Shown here: positions 1-8,794 of the stretch, in pieces
How the letters are laid out: each line of letters begins with the position of its first letter
Numbering within the stretch: position 1 is the first letter of the stretch
Source of the DNA: Agarivorans sp. TSD2052
GTDB taxonomy: Bacteria; Pseudomonadota; Gammaproteobacteria; Enterobacterales; Celerinatantimonadaceae
Assembly (NCBI RefSeq): GCF_023238625.1
Contig: NZ_CP096670.1
Location: 3,486,001-3,550,000, forward strand
Length of the DNA stretch: 64,000 nucleotides
Reading direction: 5' to 3'
Made by a program: the position numbers and the translations under genes
Notes under the pieces: model-generated
The model's input: only the letters and a program-made list of their open reading frames with translations
Database searches by the model: none
What the model was told of the DNA's origin: nothing

Positions 1-470
1 GCGACTCGCAGCTTGCCCAATCTCAATCGACGCCAACGCAACAAACAGAAAAGGCGCAGCCAGACCCCATTAAGCCTGCAACAAAGCCTGATGATAAGCG
101 CCAGCCTATCACTGAAGAGCAAGCTGTAAACGCATCAGTAAGCCAACTTGATAGCAAACCTCAATCTGAACAGGGTTTATCGCAAGTTCCTCGCCTGAAT
201 AGCCAACCAAGATTTTCTCAGCCCCCTGCTGCTCCCATCTACCCGCGTCTAGCGAAAAAGCGAGGCTTAGAAGGAACGGTATTAGTAGAAGTTTGGATTG
301 ACCAAAAAGGGCAGCAAACCAAGCAGCAAATATCGAGCAGCTCAGGGGTTAAAAGCCTTGATAAAGCCGCGCTCAAAGCAGTGCAAAAATGGCGTTTCAA
401 AGCACTGATCGTAGAAGGCCAAGCGCAAGCTTCACGCGCGCTTATTCCCATTAAATTTAAACTGAGTTAA
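1..470 (+). CDS. tonB: TonB energy-transducing protein, C-terminal part
   Basis: The gene is cut by the window start; the readable frame begins at base 3 and ends at TAA 468-470. The first part is rich in Gln, Pro, Lys and Ser, as expected of the periplasm-spanning linker. The last ~80 residues match the TonB C-terminal domain, with YPRLAKKRGLEG, then VLVEVWIDQKG, then a helix with LDKAALKAVQKWRF, and a final beta strand. TonB carries proton-motive energy from ExbB/ExbD to outer-membrane receptors. The gene is 4 bases upstream of exbB and heads the haem-uptake operon. Its own start and promoter are outside the window. Confidence 0.93.
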   Translation, partial: DSQLAQSQSTPTQQTEKAQPDPIKPATKPDDKRQPITEEQAVNASVSQLDSKPQSEQGLSQVPRLNSQPRFSQPPAAPIYPRLAKKRGLEGTVLVEVWIDQKGQQTKQQISSSSGVKSLDKAALKAVQKWRFKALIVEGQAQASRALIPIKFKLS

Positions 471-474
471 CCCT

Positions 475-1215
475 ATGCAAATTTTATCTTCTGAGCAGCT
501 TTCCGCTGTAAGCAACATTATTACAGCCGAGCAACTTGGTGATTTACGCTGGCCAATTGTATTTTGCTCCATATTGGCTTGCGCAATTATTGTCGAACGC
601 ATCGTAACGCTAGCAGTTGTGCATATCTCTAACCATCAGCGAAACTGGTTAAGCCAAGCCACCCATTTACTCGCTAACAAGCAGTCACCTTGCTCAAAGA
701 ACGCCCCCTGCTTTTCTCGCTCTCGCTGCTTGGCTCGAAAAGCGATTTGCTTACTGCTGGTGCATAAAAACCAAGCTAAATCACTACGCGAAGAGATCGC
801 AGCGGTGTGGTTACGTCAGCAACAACAAAAGCTAGCTCGTGGGATAAAAGCGCTACACATTTTGGCCCTGATTAGCCCCTTGCTTGGTTTACTAGGCACC
901 GTGTTAGGACTGATTGAAATGTTTGATGCTTTAGCGAGCAGTGAACAGGCGGTAAACCCTGCCATGCTATCGCAAGGCTTAGGCACCGCCATGTACACAA
1001 CCGCCGCAGGCCTGTTGGTGACAGTTCCCGCTTTAGCTTTTGCTCATGGTTTAAGCCTATGGAAAGAACGCATTATTCATGAACTAGAAACCATGATTAA
1101 CCAAGCTAACTTAATGCTAGAAGGGGTAAATACCTTAGCTGACGACGCTCGCACTCTGTCAGCTTTTCAGCCTAGCGCTGCGCTAACCCCTAGCCTGGAG
1201 CAAGCGTCGGTATGA
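475..1215 (+). CDS. exbB: ExbB-type proton channel subunit
   Basis: This 246-residue MotA/TolQ/ExbB-family inner-membrane protein forms the proton channel that energises TonB. A first TM lies near residues 25-45. The family core is seen in SPLLGLLGTVLGLI (about 137-150) and in MYTTAAGLLVTVPALA (about 172-187), the two pore-lining helices. It starts 4 bases after tonB and its stop overlaps the exbD start (ATGA at 1212-1215), so the two are probably translationally coupled. Its position ahead of hmuTUV suggests a TonB system dedicated to haem, as in Vibrio. Confidence 0.93.
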   Translation: MQILSSEQLSAVSNIITAEQLGDLRWPIVFCSILACAIIVERIVTLAVVHISNHQRNWLSQATHLLANKQSPCSKNAPCFSRSRCLARKAICLLLVHKNQAKSLREEIAAVWLRQQQQKLARGIKALHILALISPLLGLLGTVLGLIEMFDALASSEQAVNPAMLSQGLGTAMYTTAAGLLVTVPALAFAHGLSLWKERIIHELETMINQANLMLEGVNTLADDARTLSAFQPSAALTPSLEQASV

Positions 1216-1649
1216 TTCGCTTAGAAGAACAGCATGGCAGCTTTAGCATGGTGCCTGATTTAACCGCCTTGCTGGATATCATCTTCATTGTATTAGTATT
1301 TTTATTGTTAACGGCCAACAATCGTGTCTATCAAATGGATATGAGCTTACCCCCTTCTGAGCGGGGCCAAACCCGTTTAGCCACTGAACCTGCGCAGATC
1401 CAACTGAGCTTATTTCAAGGGAACCCTATTTGGGGGCTAGGCGAACAACGCTATCAGAGCTTTAAACAATTTGAGGTAGCGCTAAACCAACAGGTTCACA
1501 AGCCGGGCACTGCCGAGGAGCAAAAACCCAGTGTCAGCTTAGCCAGTGAACGCCAGGTACCGGTAGAGCATTTATTGAAAATGCTTGAGTTATTGCAACA
1601 ACTCAATATTGAAACAACCCAAATTTTAATGGAAAAAAACCATGAATAA
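1212..1649 (+). CDS. exbD: ExbD-type biopolymer transport protein
   Basis: This 145-residue partner of ExbB has a short cytoplasmic N-terminus, one TM (about 13-35) and a periplasmic domain. The membrane segment PDLTALLDIIFIVLVFLL contains the Asp expected to carry protons in ExbD/TolR proteins. It overlaps exbB by 4 bases and hmuT by 8 bases, which argues for one transcript and coupled translation. Confidence 0.92.
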   Translation: MIRLEEQHGSFSMVPDLTALLDIIFIVLVFLLLTANNRVYQMDMSLPPSERGQTRLATEPAQIQLSLFQGNPIWGLGEQRYQSFKQFEVALNQQVHKPGTAEEQKPSVSLASERQVPVEHLLKMLELLQQLNIETTQILMEKNHE

Positions 1650-2496
1650 GCCCCTACTCTCGCCGCTCGGATCCGCTATTGTCGGCTTCGCTTTGTTGTT
1701 CAGTAGCACATTAGATGCAAAGCCCTTAAGCCGCGTGATCAGTGCAGGCGCTAACATTACCGAAATCATCATTGCTTTAGATGCCCAGCAGCAGCTAGTC
1801 GCTGTAGACTCCACCAGCCAATTACCTAATGGCTCAGCACTGCCAGTAGTAGGCTACCACCGCCAACTCAGCGCCGAAGGACTATTGGCACTGAATCCTG
1901 ACGCCGTCATAGGGAGTGAGGATATCGGACCCGACAGTAGTATTGCTCAGTTAGAGCAAGCAGGTATTGCAGTACACAAGTTAAATAGCCAATCTAGCAT
2001 TGCTAGTCTCAAGCAGCGCATAGATCAGTTAGCGAACTTAATGGGGCACCCGCAACAAGGCCAAGCATTGCAAGTAAACCTCGCCGAACAACTCACGCAG
2101 CTCGAACACCAAGCAGCTTCAGCCAAGGCGGTTAAGACCCTGTTTTTTATTAGCCATGATGCAAAGAAAATGCTTGCCGCTGGCGACCAAACTACCGCCA
2201 ATAGTATTATTGAGCTCGCCGGCGCAGTAAACTTAGCCAAGCCTCACATTAATAGCTACAAGCCTTTATCCGAGGAAGCGATTTTATCCTTACAGCCTGA
2301 ACTATTGCTTTTCAGCCAACGCAGCTTAGATAAGTTAGGTGGCATCGCTGGGGTATTAAAGAGTTTTCCGGTATTAGCTGCAACGCCCGCTGGAAAATCT
2401 AAAGCTATCTATGCTATTGATGGACATGCACTAATTGGTGGCTTAGGCTTGGCAAGCATAGATGAAGCGGTGCGACTGACCCAGCGTTTACAATAG
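1642..2496 (+). CDS. hmuT: Haem ABC transporter periplasmic binding protein
   Basis: This 284-residue protein has a signal peptide (about 1-26, ending near LDA) and the two-lobed fold of cluster A-III periplasmic binding proteins. After the signal comes SRVISAGANITEIIIAL, typical of HmuT/PhuT/ShuT. The motif GYHRQLSAEG (71-80) contains Tyr72, at the place of the haem-iron ligand tyrosine known in this family. It delivers haem to the HmuU/HmuV importer. It overlaps exbD and is followed by a strong hairpin before hmuU. Confidence 0.9.
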   Translation: MNKPLLSPLGSAIVGFALLFSSTLDAKPLSRVISAGANITEIIIALDAQQQLVAVDSTSQLPNGSALPVVGYHRQLSAEGLLALNPDAVIGSEDIGPDSSIAQLEQAGIAVHKLNSQSSIASLKQRIDQLANLMGHPQQGQALQVNLAEQLTQLEHQAASAKAVKTLFFISHDAKKMLAAGDQTTANSIIELAGAVNLAKPHINSYKPLSEEAILSLQPELLLFSQRSLDKLGGIAGVLKSFPVLAATPAGKSKAIYAIDGHALIGGLGLASIDEAVRLTQRLQ

Positions 2497-2521
2497 CTCT
2501 TGTCAGCTTGATGCCCTTAAC

Positions 2522-2552
2522 GAGTAACAATGGCTGCAAGCCATTGTTACTC
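2522..2552 (+). other. Perfect hairpin between hmuT and hmuU
   Basis: A 14-base stem (2522-2535 pairing with 2539-2552) closes a three-base loop in the 112-base gap between hmuT and hmuU. No U-run follows, so it is not a standard intrinsic terminator. It could be an mRNA-stabilising or processing element that sets different levels for the binding protein and the permease. The structure is plain in the sequence; its function is inferred. Confidence 0.7.
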
Positions 2553-2611
2553 AATAAAGATTACCTCTAGTCTGAGTAAAGCTCATGTTAGTGTTTTAGT
2601 AGGTTATATTG

Positions 2612-3676
2612 ATGTCTCTGTTTTCTCAAAATTCTTCTCCAGGTTCAGCATTTTCAGTTTGGCTGATGCCAGTGGCGTTACTGTTGCTGCTTGCTACCGC
2701 GCTGCTGTCGGTAACTCAAGGACCGATGAGTATCCCGGTAAGCGACGCTTTAGCGGCTTTATTGCCCTTTGAGCTGCACAGTGATGCGCCAGCGCATTAC
2801 CAACTCGTGGTCACCGGTATTCGCTTACCACGTACTTTATTGTGCATTGCCGTAGGCGCTATTTTAGCCATGTGCGGTGCGGTAATGCAGGGCTTGTTTC
2901 GTAACCCCTTAGCCGACCCAGGCATTATTGGTGTATCGAGCGGCAGCGCCGCCGGTGCTGCGATAGCCATTGTGTTATTAAGCATGCTGAACATTCAACT
3001 TCCAGAGCTGATCAATACACTTGCGGTGCCTTTATTTGCTTTTCTTGGTGGCTTCATCACAACCATATTGGTATACCGATTAGGCACGACCCCCAATGGC
3101 ACATCAGTAGTCATGATGCTACTCGCAGGTATTGCCGTTGGCGCTTTGTCAGGCGCAGGCATTGGCCTGTTAAGTTATTTAGCCAATGACCAAATGCTAC
3201 GCGATTTAAGCCTATGGCAAATGGGCTCATTAGCAGGGGCCACTTGGAGCAACATCATTTTGGCTTTTGCCACCTTAGCGGTGCTGTGTGTGGTATTTAT
3301 GCGCAAAGCTAAGGCCTTAAATGCACTATTGCTTGGAGAAGCCGAAGCAGGTCACCTCGGCATTCAAGTTCAGCAATTAAAAAGTCAGCTTATTTTTTTC
3401 ACTGCACTAGGAGTGGGTATTGCCGTATCCGTATCAGGCTTAATTGGCTTTGTGGGTTTAGTGGTCCCCCATTTAGTTCGCATGCTAATGGGCCCAAATC
3501 ACCAGCGGCTGATTCCTTTCAGCGCTCTGCTTGGCGCCGCTTTATTATTGCTAGCTGACATTATTTCCCGTTTGGTTATTAGCCCAGCCGAGCTACCTGT
3601 AGGCATTGTCACTGCGCTAGTTGGCGCGCCGTTTTTCATCTTCTTGCTGCTGCAACAACGCCAACGAATAGCCTAA
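2612..3676 (+). CDS. hmuU: Haem ABC transporter permease (FecCD family)
   Basis: This 354-residue inner-membrane permease of the BtuC/FecCD family has about ten hydrophobic segments. Family hallmarks include RLPRTLLCIAVGAILAMCGAVMQGLFRNPLADPG near residues 70-105 and SGLIGFVGLVVPHLVRM near 273-289, which holds the coupling helix that contacts the ATPase. A TTG lies three bases upstream in frame, but ATG 2612 is the better start, with AGG about nine bases before it. It pairs with HmuT and HmuV to import haem. Confidence 0.92.
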   Translation: MSLFSQNSSPGSAFSVWLMPVALLLLLATALLSVTQGPMSIPVSDALAALLPFELHSDAPAHYQLVVTGIRLPRTLLCIAVGAILAMCGAVMQGLFRNPLADPGIIGVSSGSAAGAAIAIVLLSMLNIQLPELINTLAVPLFAFLGGFITTILVYRLGTTPNGTSVVMMLLAGIAVGALSGAGIGLLSYLANDQMLRDLSLWQMGSLAGATWSNIILAFATLAVLCVVFMRKAKALNALLLGEAEAGHLGIQVQQLKSQLIFFTALGVGIAVSVSGLIGFVGLVVPHLVRMLMGPNHQRLIPFSALLGAALLLLADIISRLVISPAELPVGIVTALVGAPFFIFLLLQQRQRIA

Positions 3677-3684
3677 GGATTAAC

Positions 3685-4467
3685 ATGACAAATTCAATGA
3701 ACAGTGTTCAGCTAACAAATATTGATCTACAGCTAGGGGTGAAGCGGCTTTTTAAACAACTCTCTGTCAGTTTTAGCGCAGGCCAACATACCGCCTTGTT
3801 GGGTGCCAATGGTGCGGGGAAAAGCTCCTTATTAAAGCTGATTTGTGGTGACAGAACGCAACATGCTGGCGTAATAGACATACTTGGCCAGCCACGTGAA
3901 GCCTGGAACAAACCAGCGCTGAGTCGCCACTTAGCAGTGTTACCACAAAGTTCAGAGCTAAGTTTTGCTTTTAGTGTTAGTGAAGTGGTGGCGCTGGGTT
4001 TAATCAACAGCAGTTTGAGCTATCAGCAGCAGCAACACGTGATTAAGCAGCAACTAGACTTGATGGACATTTGGCATTACCGTGATACGCCCTACCCCCA
4101 ACTGTCGGGGGGCGAGAAACAACGGGTGCACTATGCTCGCGTGACGGCACAACTGGCCACAACGCCCATCGAACAGCAAATCTTGTTGTTAGACGAGCCT
4201 ACCAGTGCGCTTGATTTAAGCCACCAGCAAGTATTAATGGAACATGCGTCTCAATTAAGCCAACAGGGCGCTACAGTAATAAGTGTGGTTCACGACTTAA
4301 ATTTGGCCTCGCGTTATTGCCAACGAATTATACTGCTAAAACAAGGCGAAATATGTGCCGATGGCAAGCCAGAGCAAGTACTCACGCAAGCTAATATCAA
4401 CCATGTTTTTGATTATGACGCACAAATTTTACGCCACCCAGAACAAGACTTCCCAGTGATTATTTAA
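3685..4467 (+). CDS. hmuV: Haem ABC transporter ATP-binding protein
   Basis: This 260-residue ATPase of the haem importer starts 8 bases after hmuU. Walker A is GANGAGKS (40-47), the signature is LSGGEKQR (about 140-147), Walker B is ILLLDEPT (about 169-176) and the switch His lies in SVVHDLN. Length and motifs fit HmuV (EC 7.6.2.5). It is the last gene of the tonB-exbBD-hmuTUV operon; the next gene is convergent, 15 bases away. Confidence 0.93.
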   Translation: MTNSMNSVQLTNIDLQLGVKRLFKQLSVSFSAGQHTALLGANGAGKSSLLKLICGDRTQHAGVIDILGQPREAWNKPALSRHLAVLPQSSELSFAFSVSEVVALGLINSSLSYQQQQHVIKQQLDLMDIWHYRDTPYPQLSGGEKQRVHYARVTAQLATTPIEQQILLLDEPTSALDLSHQQVLMEHASQLSQQGATVISVVHDLNLASRYCQRIILLKQGEICADGKPEQVLTQANINHVFDYDAQILRHPEQDFPVII

Positions 4468-4482
4468 GCCTTTAAGCTTAGC

Positions 4483-5385
4483 TTAGACCCGCTCATTATT
4501 ACGGTAAGCCTTGGGACTAAAGCCGGTTAATTGCTTAAAACGCGCGCTAAAGTGAGCCTGTGAAGAAAAGCCCACGTGATAAGCAATCTCAGTCAAACTC
4601 AGTGTAGGTTTGCCTAGCAATTGCTTCGCATAGTCTATTCGACGGATACTTAAATACTGATGAGGGCTATAACCGCTGCTTTGCTTAAACATTCGAGCAA
4701 AATGATAGTCACTCAAGTCCACCAGTTGAGCCAATTGGTGTAAGCTGATGTTGTCAGCCAAATGCGCTTCAATATAGTCTTTACAGCGTTGTAGCTGAAA
4801 TGGTGCTAAACCACCTATGGCCAAACTTGGCAGGTTTTTATCTAAGTACTGTTTAGCGATATGGCCCAGCAATAGCTGACTAATTTGATCTAAAGCTAAA
4901 CGGTCGCCATCATCTTGCCAATTCAGCTTAATGAGCCACTGCTGAATTAAACTGTTTACCGCTTGGTCATCAATAAAAGTGAGGTCTCGCAAATTTAAAT
5001 CTGCTGCATTTTTATCCCAATTATGTTCAATACTGCGGCTTAAATCATCGTCAGAAAAATACAGGTGAACAAACCCCAGCGCTCCATCAACTTGCCAGTG
5101 GGACTCGTGACCTGCTGGCATTAAGCACAACTTACCCGGTGCACCACCGGCGATCTGTTGCTTACCCTGCAGCCGCTTAGTGTTATACCCTCCGCTGACA
5201 TAGACACTTAGAGTATGGTGTTCAGGTTTAAGGTAAGAGGTGCGATCGTCACAATTTGACCAGCGAGCAAAACCCAATTGCGGCCCCAAATTGACACTGT
5301 TATGTAATACGGCACGCGCCTGATTCAAGCGTTCAACAACGTGCCTGCTGTGGATGAGCGGATGGTTTGAATGATTAGATTGCAT
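4483..5385 (-). CDS. AraC-family transcriptional regulator
   Basis: This 300-residue protein has an N-terminal cupin-like ligand domain (about 1-190; HTLSVYVSGGYNT and PAGHESHWQVDG are typical) and a C-terminal AraC/XylS DNA-binding domain with two HTH motifs (about 200-297). The second is LSLTEIAYHVGFSSQAHFSARFKQLTGFSPKAYR-like, close to consensus. ATG 5385 follows a strong TAAGGAGG ribosome site. It is convergent with hmuV and divergent from the envelope operon at 5695, either of which it might control. The effector is unknown. Confidence 0.88.
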   Translation of the reverse strand: MQSNHSNHPLIHSRHVVERLNQARAVLHNSVNLGPQLGFARWSNCDDRTSYLKPEHHTLSVYVSGGYNTKRLQGKQQIAGGAPGKLCLMPAGHESHWQVDGALGFVHLYFSDDDLSRSIEHNWDKNAADLNLRDLTFIDDQAVNSLIQQWLIKLNWQDDGDRLALDQISQLLLGHIAKQYLDKNLPSLAIGGLAPFQLQRCKDYIEAHLADNISLHQLAQLVDLSDYHFARMFKQSSGYSPHQYLSIRRIDYAKQLLGKPTLSLTEIAYHVGFSSQAHFSARFKQLTGFSPKAYRNNERV

Positions 5386-5694
5386 ACCACCTCCTTATGG
5401 CTGCCCCTTGCTAGCTGACTAGGCGTGCACAGTCGCGACTGGCAGTGACAGAGCAAATATGAATTTCAGTAATTACTAGTATTTAACCAGCGGTTTTCGG
5501 TATAATCCCGCTTCGATTAATTTAAGAGCAATACTCTAGCGACCTTTAGAGTATGAGTAATACGTAGGCACAAATTTCTTTGCTACGTATCCCCCCTTCA
5601 AACCACGGACGATAATACCTTGCTTACATACAAGGTGCTTGGGCGACTGCGACTTAACATATTTACCTAACGATTTACCGAGACAAGCTTGTAA
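5386..5694 (+). promoter_or_regulatory. Promoter and structured leader of the envelope operon
   Basis: A consensus -10 TATAAT lies at 5501-5506, without a clear -35. Downstream come three successive inverted repeats: ATACTCTA/TAGAGTAT (5531-5538 and 5547-5554), TACGTAG/CTACGTA (5561-5567 and 5583-5589) and ACCTTG/CAAGGT (5617-5622 and 5631-5636). If transcription starts near 5513, the leader is about 180 bases and could fold into three hairpins before ATG 5695. No known riboswitch class is recognised. The repeats are seen; a role as a cis-acting RNA is inferred. Confidence 0.5.
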
Positions 5695-6555
5695 ATGAAG
5701 ATATTAAACTTTGCTGCTGCCGCTTTATTAACGTCCTTTTTCAGCTTTGCAGAAGAAGTCGAACAAACTTATTTAAACAATCAGCAATACGACGCGTACT
5801 TTCCTATCTGGGCCCAAGAGGCTATCGACTTAGGACATAAGCTACCAAAACCCTATGGGTTTAGCATTAATTATATGAACATGTCACAACCATTAATCGT
5901 CGATAATGTGGCGTTTTCCGGTTTAGGTGCCATCGATAACTTAATAGCAATCAACGGTAGTCACGCCATACAAGAATCTGAAACTATCACCCTACGTGGT
6001 GATATATGGGTGCTGCCTTTTTTGAACGTATATGGCGTGTTAGGTCAAACAAAGGGCAGCAGCGTGGCCAACGTGCAGCTTGCCTTAGCCGGAAAACCTA
6101 TTGGCCAACCGTTCGACTTTAGCTTAGAATTTAGCGGTATAACCTACGGGGCTGGCACCACCTTGGTTGGCGGTGTTGGTAATTGGTTTACCTTGCTTGA
6201 TGTAAACTACACCAACACCGCTCTTGACATACTTGATGGCGAAATAAGCTCGATTGTCGTTACGCCCCGCGCTGGCTATAGGTTTGAGCATTCAGGTCGT
6301 GATATTCAAATTTGGGCGGGTGCCATGTACCAAAATGTAGAGCAAACCTTTAGCGGTAACCTCGATGACATTGGTATTAATTTGCCGCCGCCGTTACCGT
6401 CTGGTGGCAAATTTGTAGTGACTCAACATTTAGAAGAAAAGTGGAATGCTTTACTAGGTGGCCAAGTATCCCTTACTGAACACATGGATGCCCTAGTTGA
6501 AGTGGGCTTTGGTAAACGTAGTAGCTTTATGCTTGGTTTAGGGTATCGATTCTAA
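5695..6555 (+). CDS. Small outer-membrane beta-barrel protein, unknown function
   Basis: This 286-residue protein has a signal peptide (about 1-19, ending FSFA) and then strand-rich sequence with alternating hydrophobic residues. It ends GLGYRF, and a terminal Phe is the usual signal for barrel insertion. The motif ITLRGDIWVLPFLNVYGVLG (about 96-115) recurs as YTLRGDVYILPFWNVFGLVG in the larger protein at 50717-52363, so the two are paralogues over the barrel domain. It is first in a four-gene operon whose stops and starts overlap (TAATG at 6553-6557). I do not recognise a named family. Confidence 0.82.
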   Translation: MKILNFAAAALLTSFFSFAEEVEQTYLNNQQYDAYFPIWAQEAIDLGHKLPKPYGFSINYMNMSQPLIVDNVAFSGLGAIDNLIAINGSHAIQESETITLRGDIWVLPFLNVYGVLGQTKGSSVANVQLALAGKPIGQPFDFSLEFSGITYGAGTTLVGGVGNWFTLLDVNYTNTALDILDGEISSIVVTPRAGYRFEHSGRDIQIWAGAMYQNVEQTFSGNLDDIGINLPPPLPSGGKFVVTQHLEEKWNALLGGQVSLTEHMDALVEVGFGKRSSFMLGLGYRF

Positions 6556-7484
6556 TGAATAGTAGTTTGCAGCTCAGTCGATGGACAGCGGCTTTAGTAT
6601 TAGTACTCAGTATCACTGGCTGCTCAGCTCTATCAGTAAAAGAACAGTTAGATAATAAGCAACTGACCAAAGCGCATTTCACTCAAAGCGAAATACAATT
6701 ATCTGAAGGTGGTCAATTACGCTACTGGATTGGTGGAAAGGGTCAACCATTAGTCATGCTGCATGGTTTTGGCGGCACAGCCACCACCACGTGGTTACCG
6801 ATGATGTTAGCGCTCAGCCAGCATTACCAGGTGATTGCACCAGACCTCGCATGGTTTGGTGATTCCGTTAGCCATGGCCCTGCAAACATCACCACCCAGC
6901 GAGCGGCCGTTAACCAGCTACTTAGCCAGCTTAGAGTTGAACACTACCATTTAGTCGGTATTTCATACGGTGGCTTAGTCGCCTATGACATGATGGCTAA
7001 TCAGCAAAACATTCAGAAAGCGGTGATATTATCCAGCCCCGGTACGTTTATTAGCGACCAAGACTTAGCCGAGCTCAGCCAACGCTTTAGCGTTGAGCAA
7101 CCCGCAGATATTTTTGTACCTGAAAACCGCCTGCAAATGCGCCGCTTATTTGAAGGGGTATTTACCCGTTTCCCACCTCTGCCACACGCGATAGATGAGC
7201 AAATTTATCAACGTTACTTTGCCCCTTGGCAGCCGCAAAAACGCCAGTTAATCGATAGTTTACCGAGTTACCGCGATACCTTAAGCCAACAAGTCAAGCC
7301 AGAAGATATGCCTCCAGTCTTATTAGTGTGGGGAGAGAACGACCAAGTGTTTACACTTGAACAAGGCAAGCAATTATCACGCTACTTACATGCCCCGATG
7401 GTGATTATTCCTGATGCTCCCCATAATATTAGCAACGAATATCCCGATACCGTTAGCCAAGCAATCGAGTTGTTTATTCAATGA
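6555..7484 (+). CDS. Alpha/beta-hydrolase lipoprotein
   Basis: This 309-residue predicted lipoprotein has a signal peptide ending in the lipobox ITGC (Cys23). The hydrolase fold shows the oxyanion loop HGFGG (70-74), the nucleophile elbow GISYGG with Ser137, and candidate Asp263 (GENDQ) and His290 (DAPHN), so the Ser-Asp-His triad is complete. It is likely an esterase or lipase tethered to the envelope; the substrate is unknown. It overlaps both neighbours by one to four bases, placing it in the envelope operon. Confidence 0.87.
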   Translation: MNSSLQLSRWTAALVLVLSITGCSALSVKEQLDNKQLTKAHFTQSEIQLSEGGQLRYWIGGKGQPLVMLHGFGGTATTTWLPMMLALSQHYQVIAPDLAWFGDSVSHGPANITTQRAAVNQLLSQLRVEHYHLVGISYGGLVAYDMMANQQNIQKAVILSSPGTFISDQDLAELSQRFSVEQPADIFVPENRLQMRRLFEGVFTRFPPLPHAIDEQIYQRYFAPWQPQKRQLIDSLPSYRDTLSQQVKPEDMPPVLLVWGENDQVFTLEQGKQLSRYLHAPMVIIPDAPHNISNEYPDTVSQAIELFIQ

Positions 7485-8794
7485 TGAAGACTATTTCAAA
7501 TTGTGGCATTAGAAAGCCAAACAGCAGCCCCATAGCCCGTATTGGTGGCATTATCCTTATCACCGTGTTGCTAGCATCGTGCTCATCTAAAGATTGGCAG
7601 ACCCGCAGCCGCCCTAGCGAACAGGCAGTGGCCAGCGCGTTAGATGAACTGCCTGATATGGCGCTGCTTACCGAGCAAATACCCGAACAATTTAGTTTGG
7701 CTCGTATGCCTGAAGACGTGCGCCCTTGCTGCGCTTTTGGCGATCACCAAAAAGTGAAAGTCGGTAGCTTAGAAGTGCCCTTATTTCGTTACGCCAACAC
7801 CCTCTCGGTAGATGATATTGGTCCTCATGCCTATGAAGCTGGAACATGGAGCTTTCAACGAGGCGAACCCAATGCTCGCCGCAATAGTGAGAACAACGGT
7901 CAAATCTACACCCTACGTGGCGGCTTCATTGATTTAGCCCATGTGCGCGATACCGCTGACAATACCATTGCTTTATTTCAGCGTATTTATCCACAATTAG
8001 GTGAAGCCTTTAGCATTGAGTTGCCACCAGAAATCGGCCCCAGAGAGTTACGTTTTCAGGCCTTTGATATAGAGCACTTAGCCCCGCAACAGCGCTGGGA
8101 GTTAGCGGCGCAACTAGCCGCACGAATGGCCTTTTCAATGGCTAAGGCCCATGAAATTGCCCAGTGGCATGGCTATCGTAGTTGGAAACCTTGGTCGGAA
8201 GCGGTATCGGCTTACTCGCCTGAAGATCTTTACTCTAATATGTTGGGGGCAAAAATTGGCTTAGCCCTTGTAATTAATAACTTAACCATGAATAAAGAGT
8301 TGTATAACCAACACATGACCCATTGGTTGAAAGCCTCTATCGAACTGCTAGAGCCCGTCTCCAAAGAACAAACCACCGCCTTTTTTGACGTTGTGGATGG
8401 ACTTTGGTGGGACTCTGAAGAACCTCTGCCTAATAAGTTTATGCTGTTAAAACGCCACTACCTCTTAAACTATCAACAAGTCCCTTATCTGGTGCCACAA
8501 ACATTGGCTAGCAAGGATGAAAATTGGCCGCTATTGGCGCCATTGTATGAGCAGCAAGCTCCAATGTTAAGCTTGAGCTTACCTGCAATTATCCACGGTA
8601 TTGAATTGGCTGACGTTAGCGAGCAATGGCTAGAGGTGGCGCCAAACTTTCAAGGCAATTTTGAGCACATCCCTGCTCAGCTATGGCAAAATGGCTTCAG
8701 CAATCAGCAATTCATAGAAATTAGCCAGTACAATCAACAACAAGATGAAATAGAACTACAGAATCATATTTCTGGTAAGACTAGCCATCAATGA
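7481..8794 (+). CDS. DUF4056 family lipoprotein
   Basis: This 437-residue protein has a lipoprotein signal (lipobox LASC, Cys34). It resembles DUF4056 proteins, with RPCCAFG near residues 80-86 and GGFIDLAHVRDTADNT near 147-162, which carries a possible metal-binding or catalytic His and Asp. A later segment, MAFSMAKAHEIAQWHGY, is also typical. Function is unknown for the family. Its ATG overlaps the stop of the hydrolase gene, and its stop overlaps the next start. The DUF number is from memory of family style. Confidence 0.75.
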   Translation: MMKTISNCGIRKPNSSPIARIGGIILITVLLASCSSKDWQTRSRPSEQAVASALDELPDMALLTEQIPEQFSLARMPEDVRPCCAFGDHQKVKVGSLEVPLFRYANTLSVDDIGPHAYEAGTWSFQRGEPNARRNSENNGQIYTLRGGFIDLAHVRDTADNTIALFQRIYPQLGEAFSIELPPEIGPRELRFQAFDIEHLAPQQRWELAAQLAARMAFSMAKAHEIAQWHGYRSWKPWSEAVSAYSPEDLYSNMLGAKIGLALVINNLTMNKELYNQHMTHWLKASIELLEPVSKEQTTAFFDVVDGLWWDSEEPLPNKFMLLKRHYLLNYQQVPYLVPQTLASKDENWPLLAPLYEQQAPMLSLSLPAIIHGIELADVSEQWLEVAPNFQGNFEHIPAQLWQNGFSNQQFIEISQYNQQQDEIELQNHISGKTSHQ

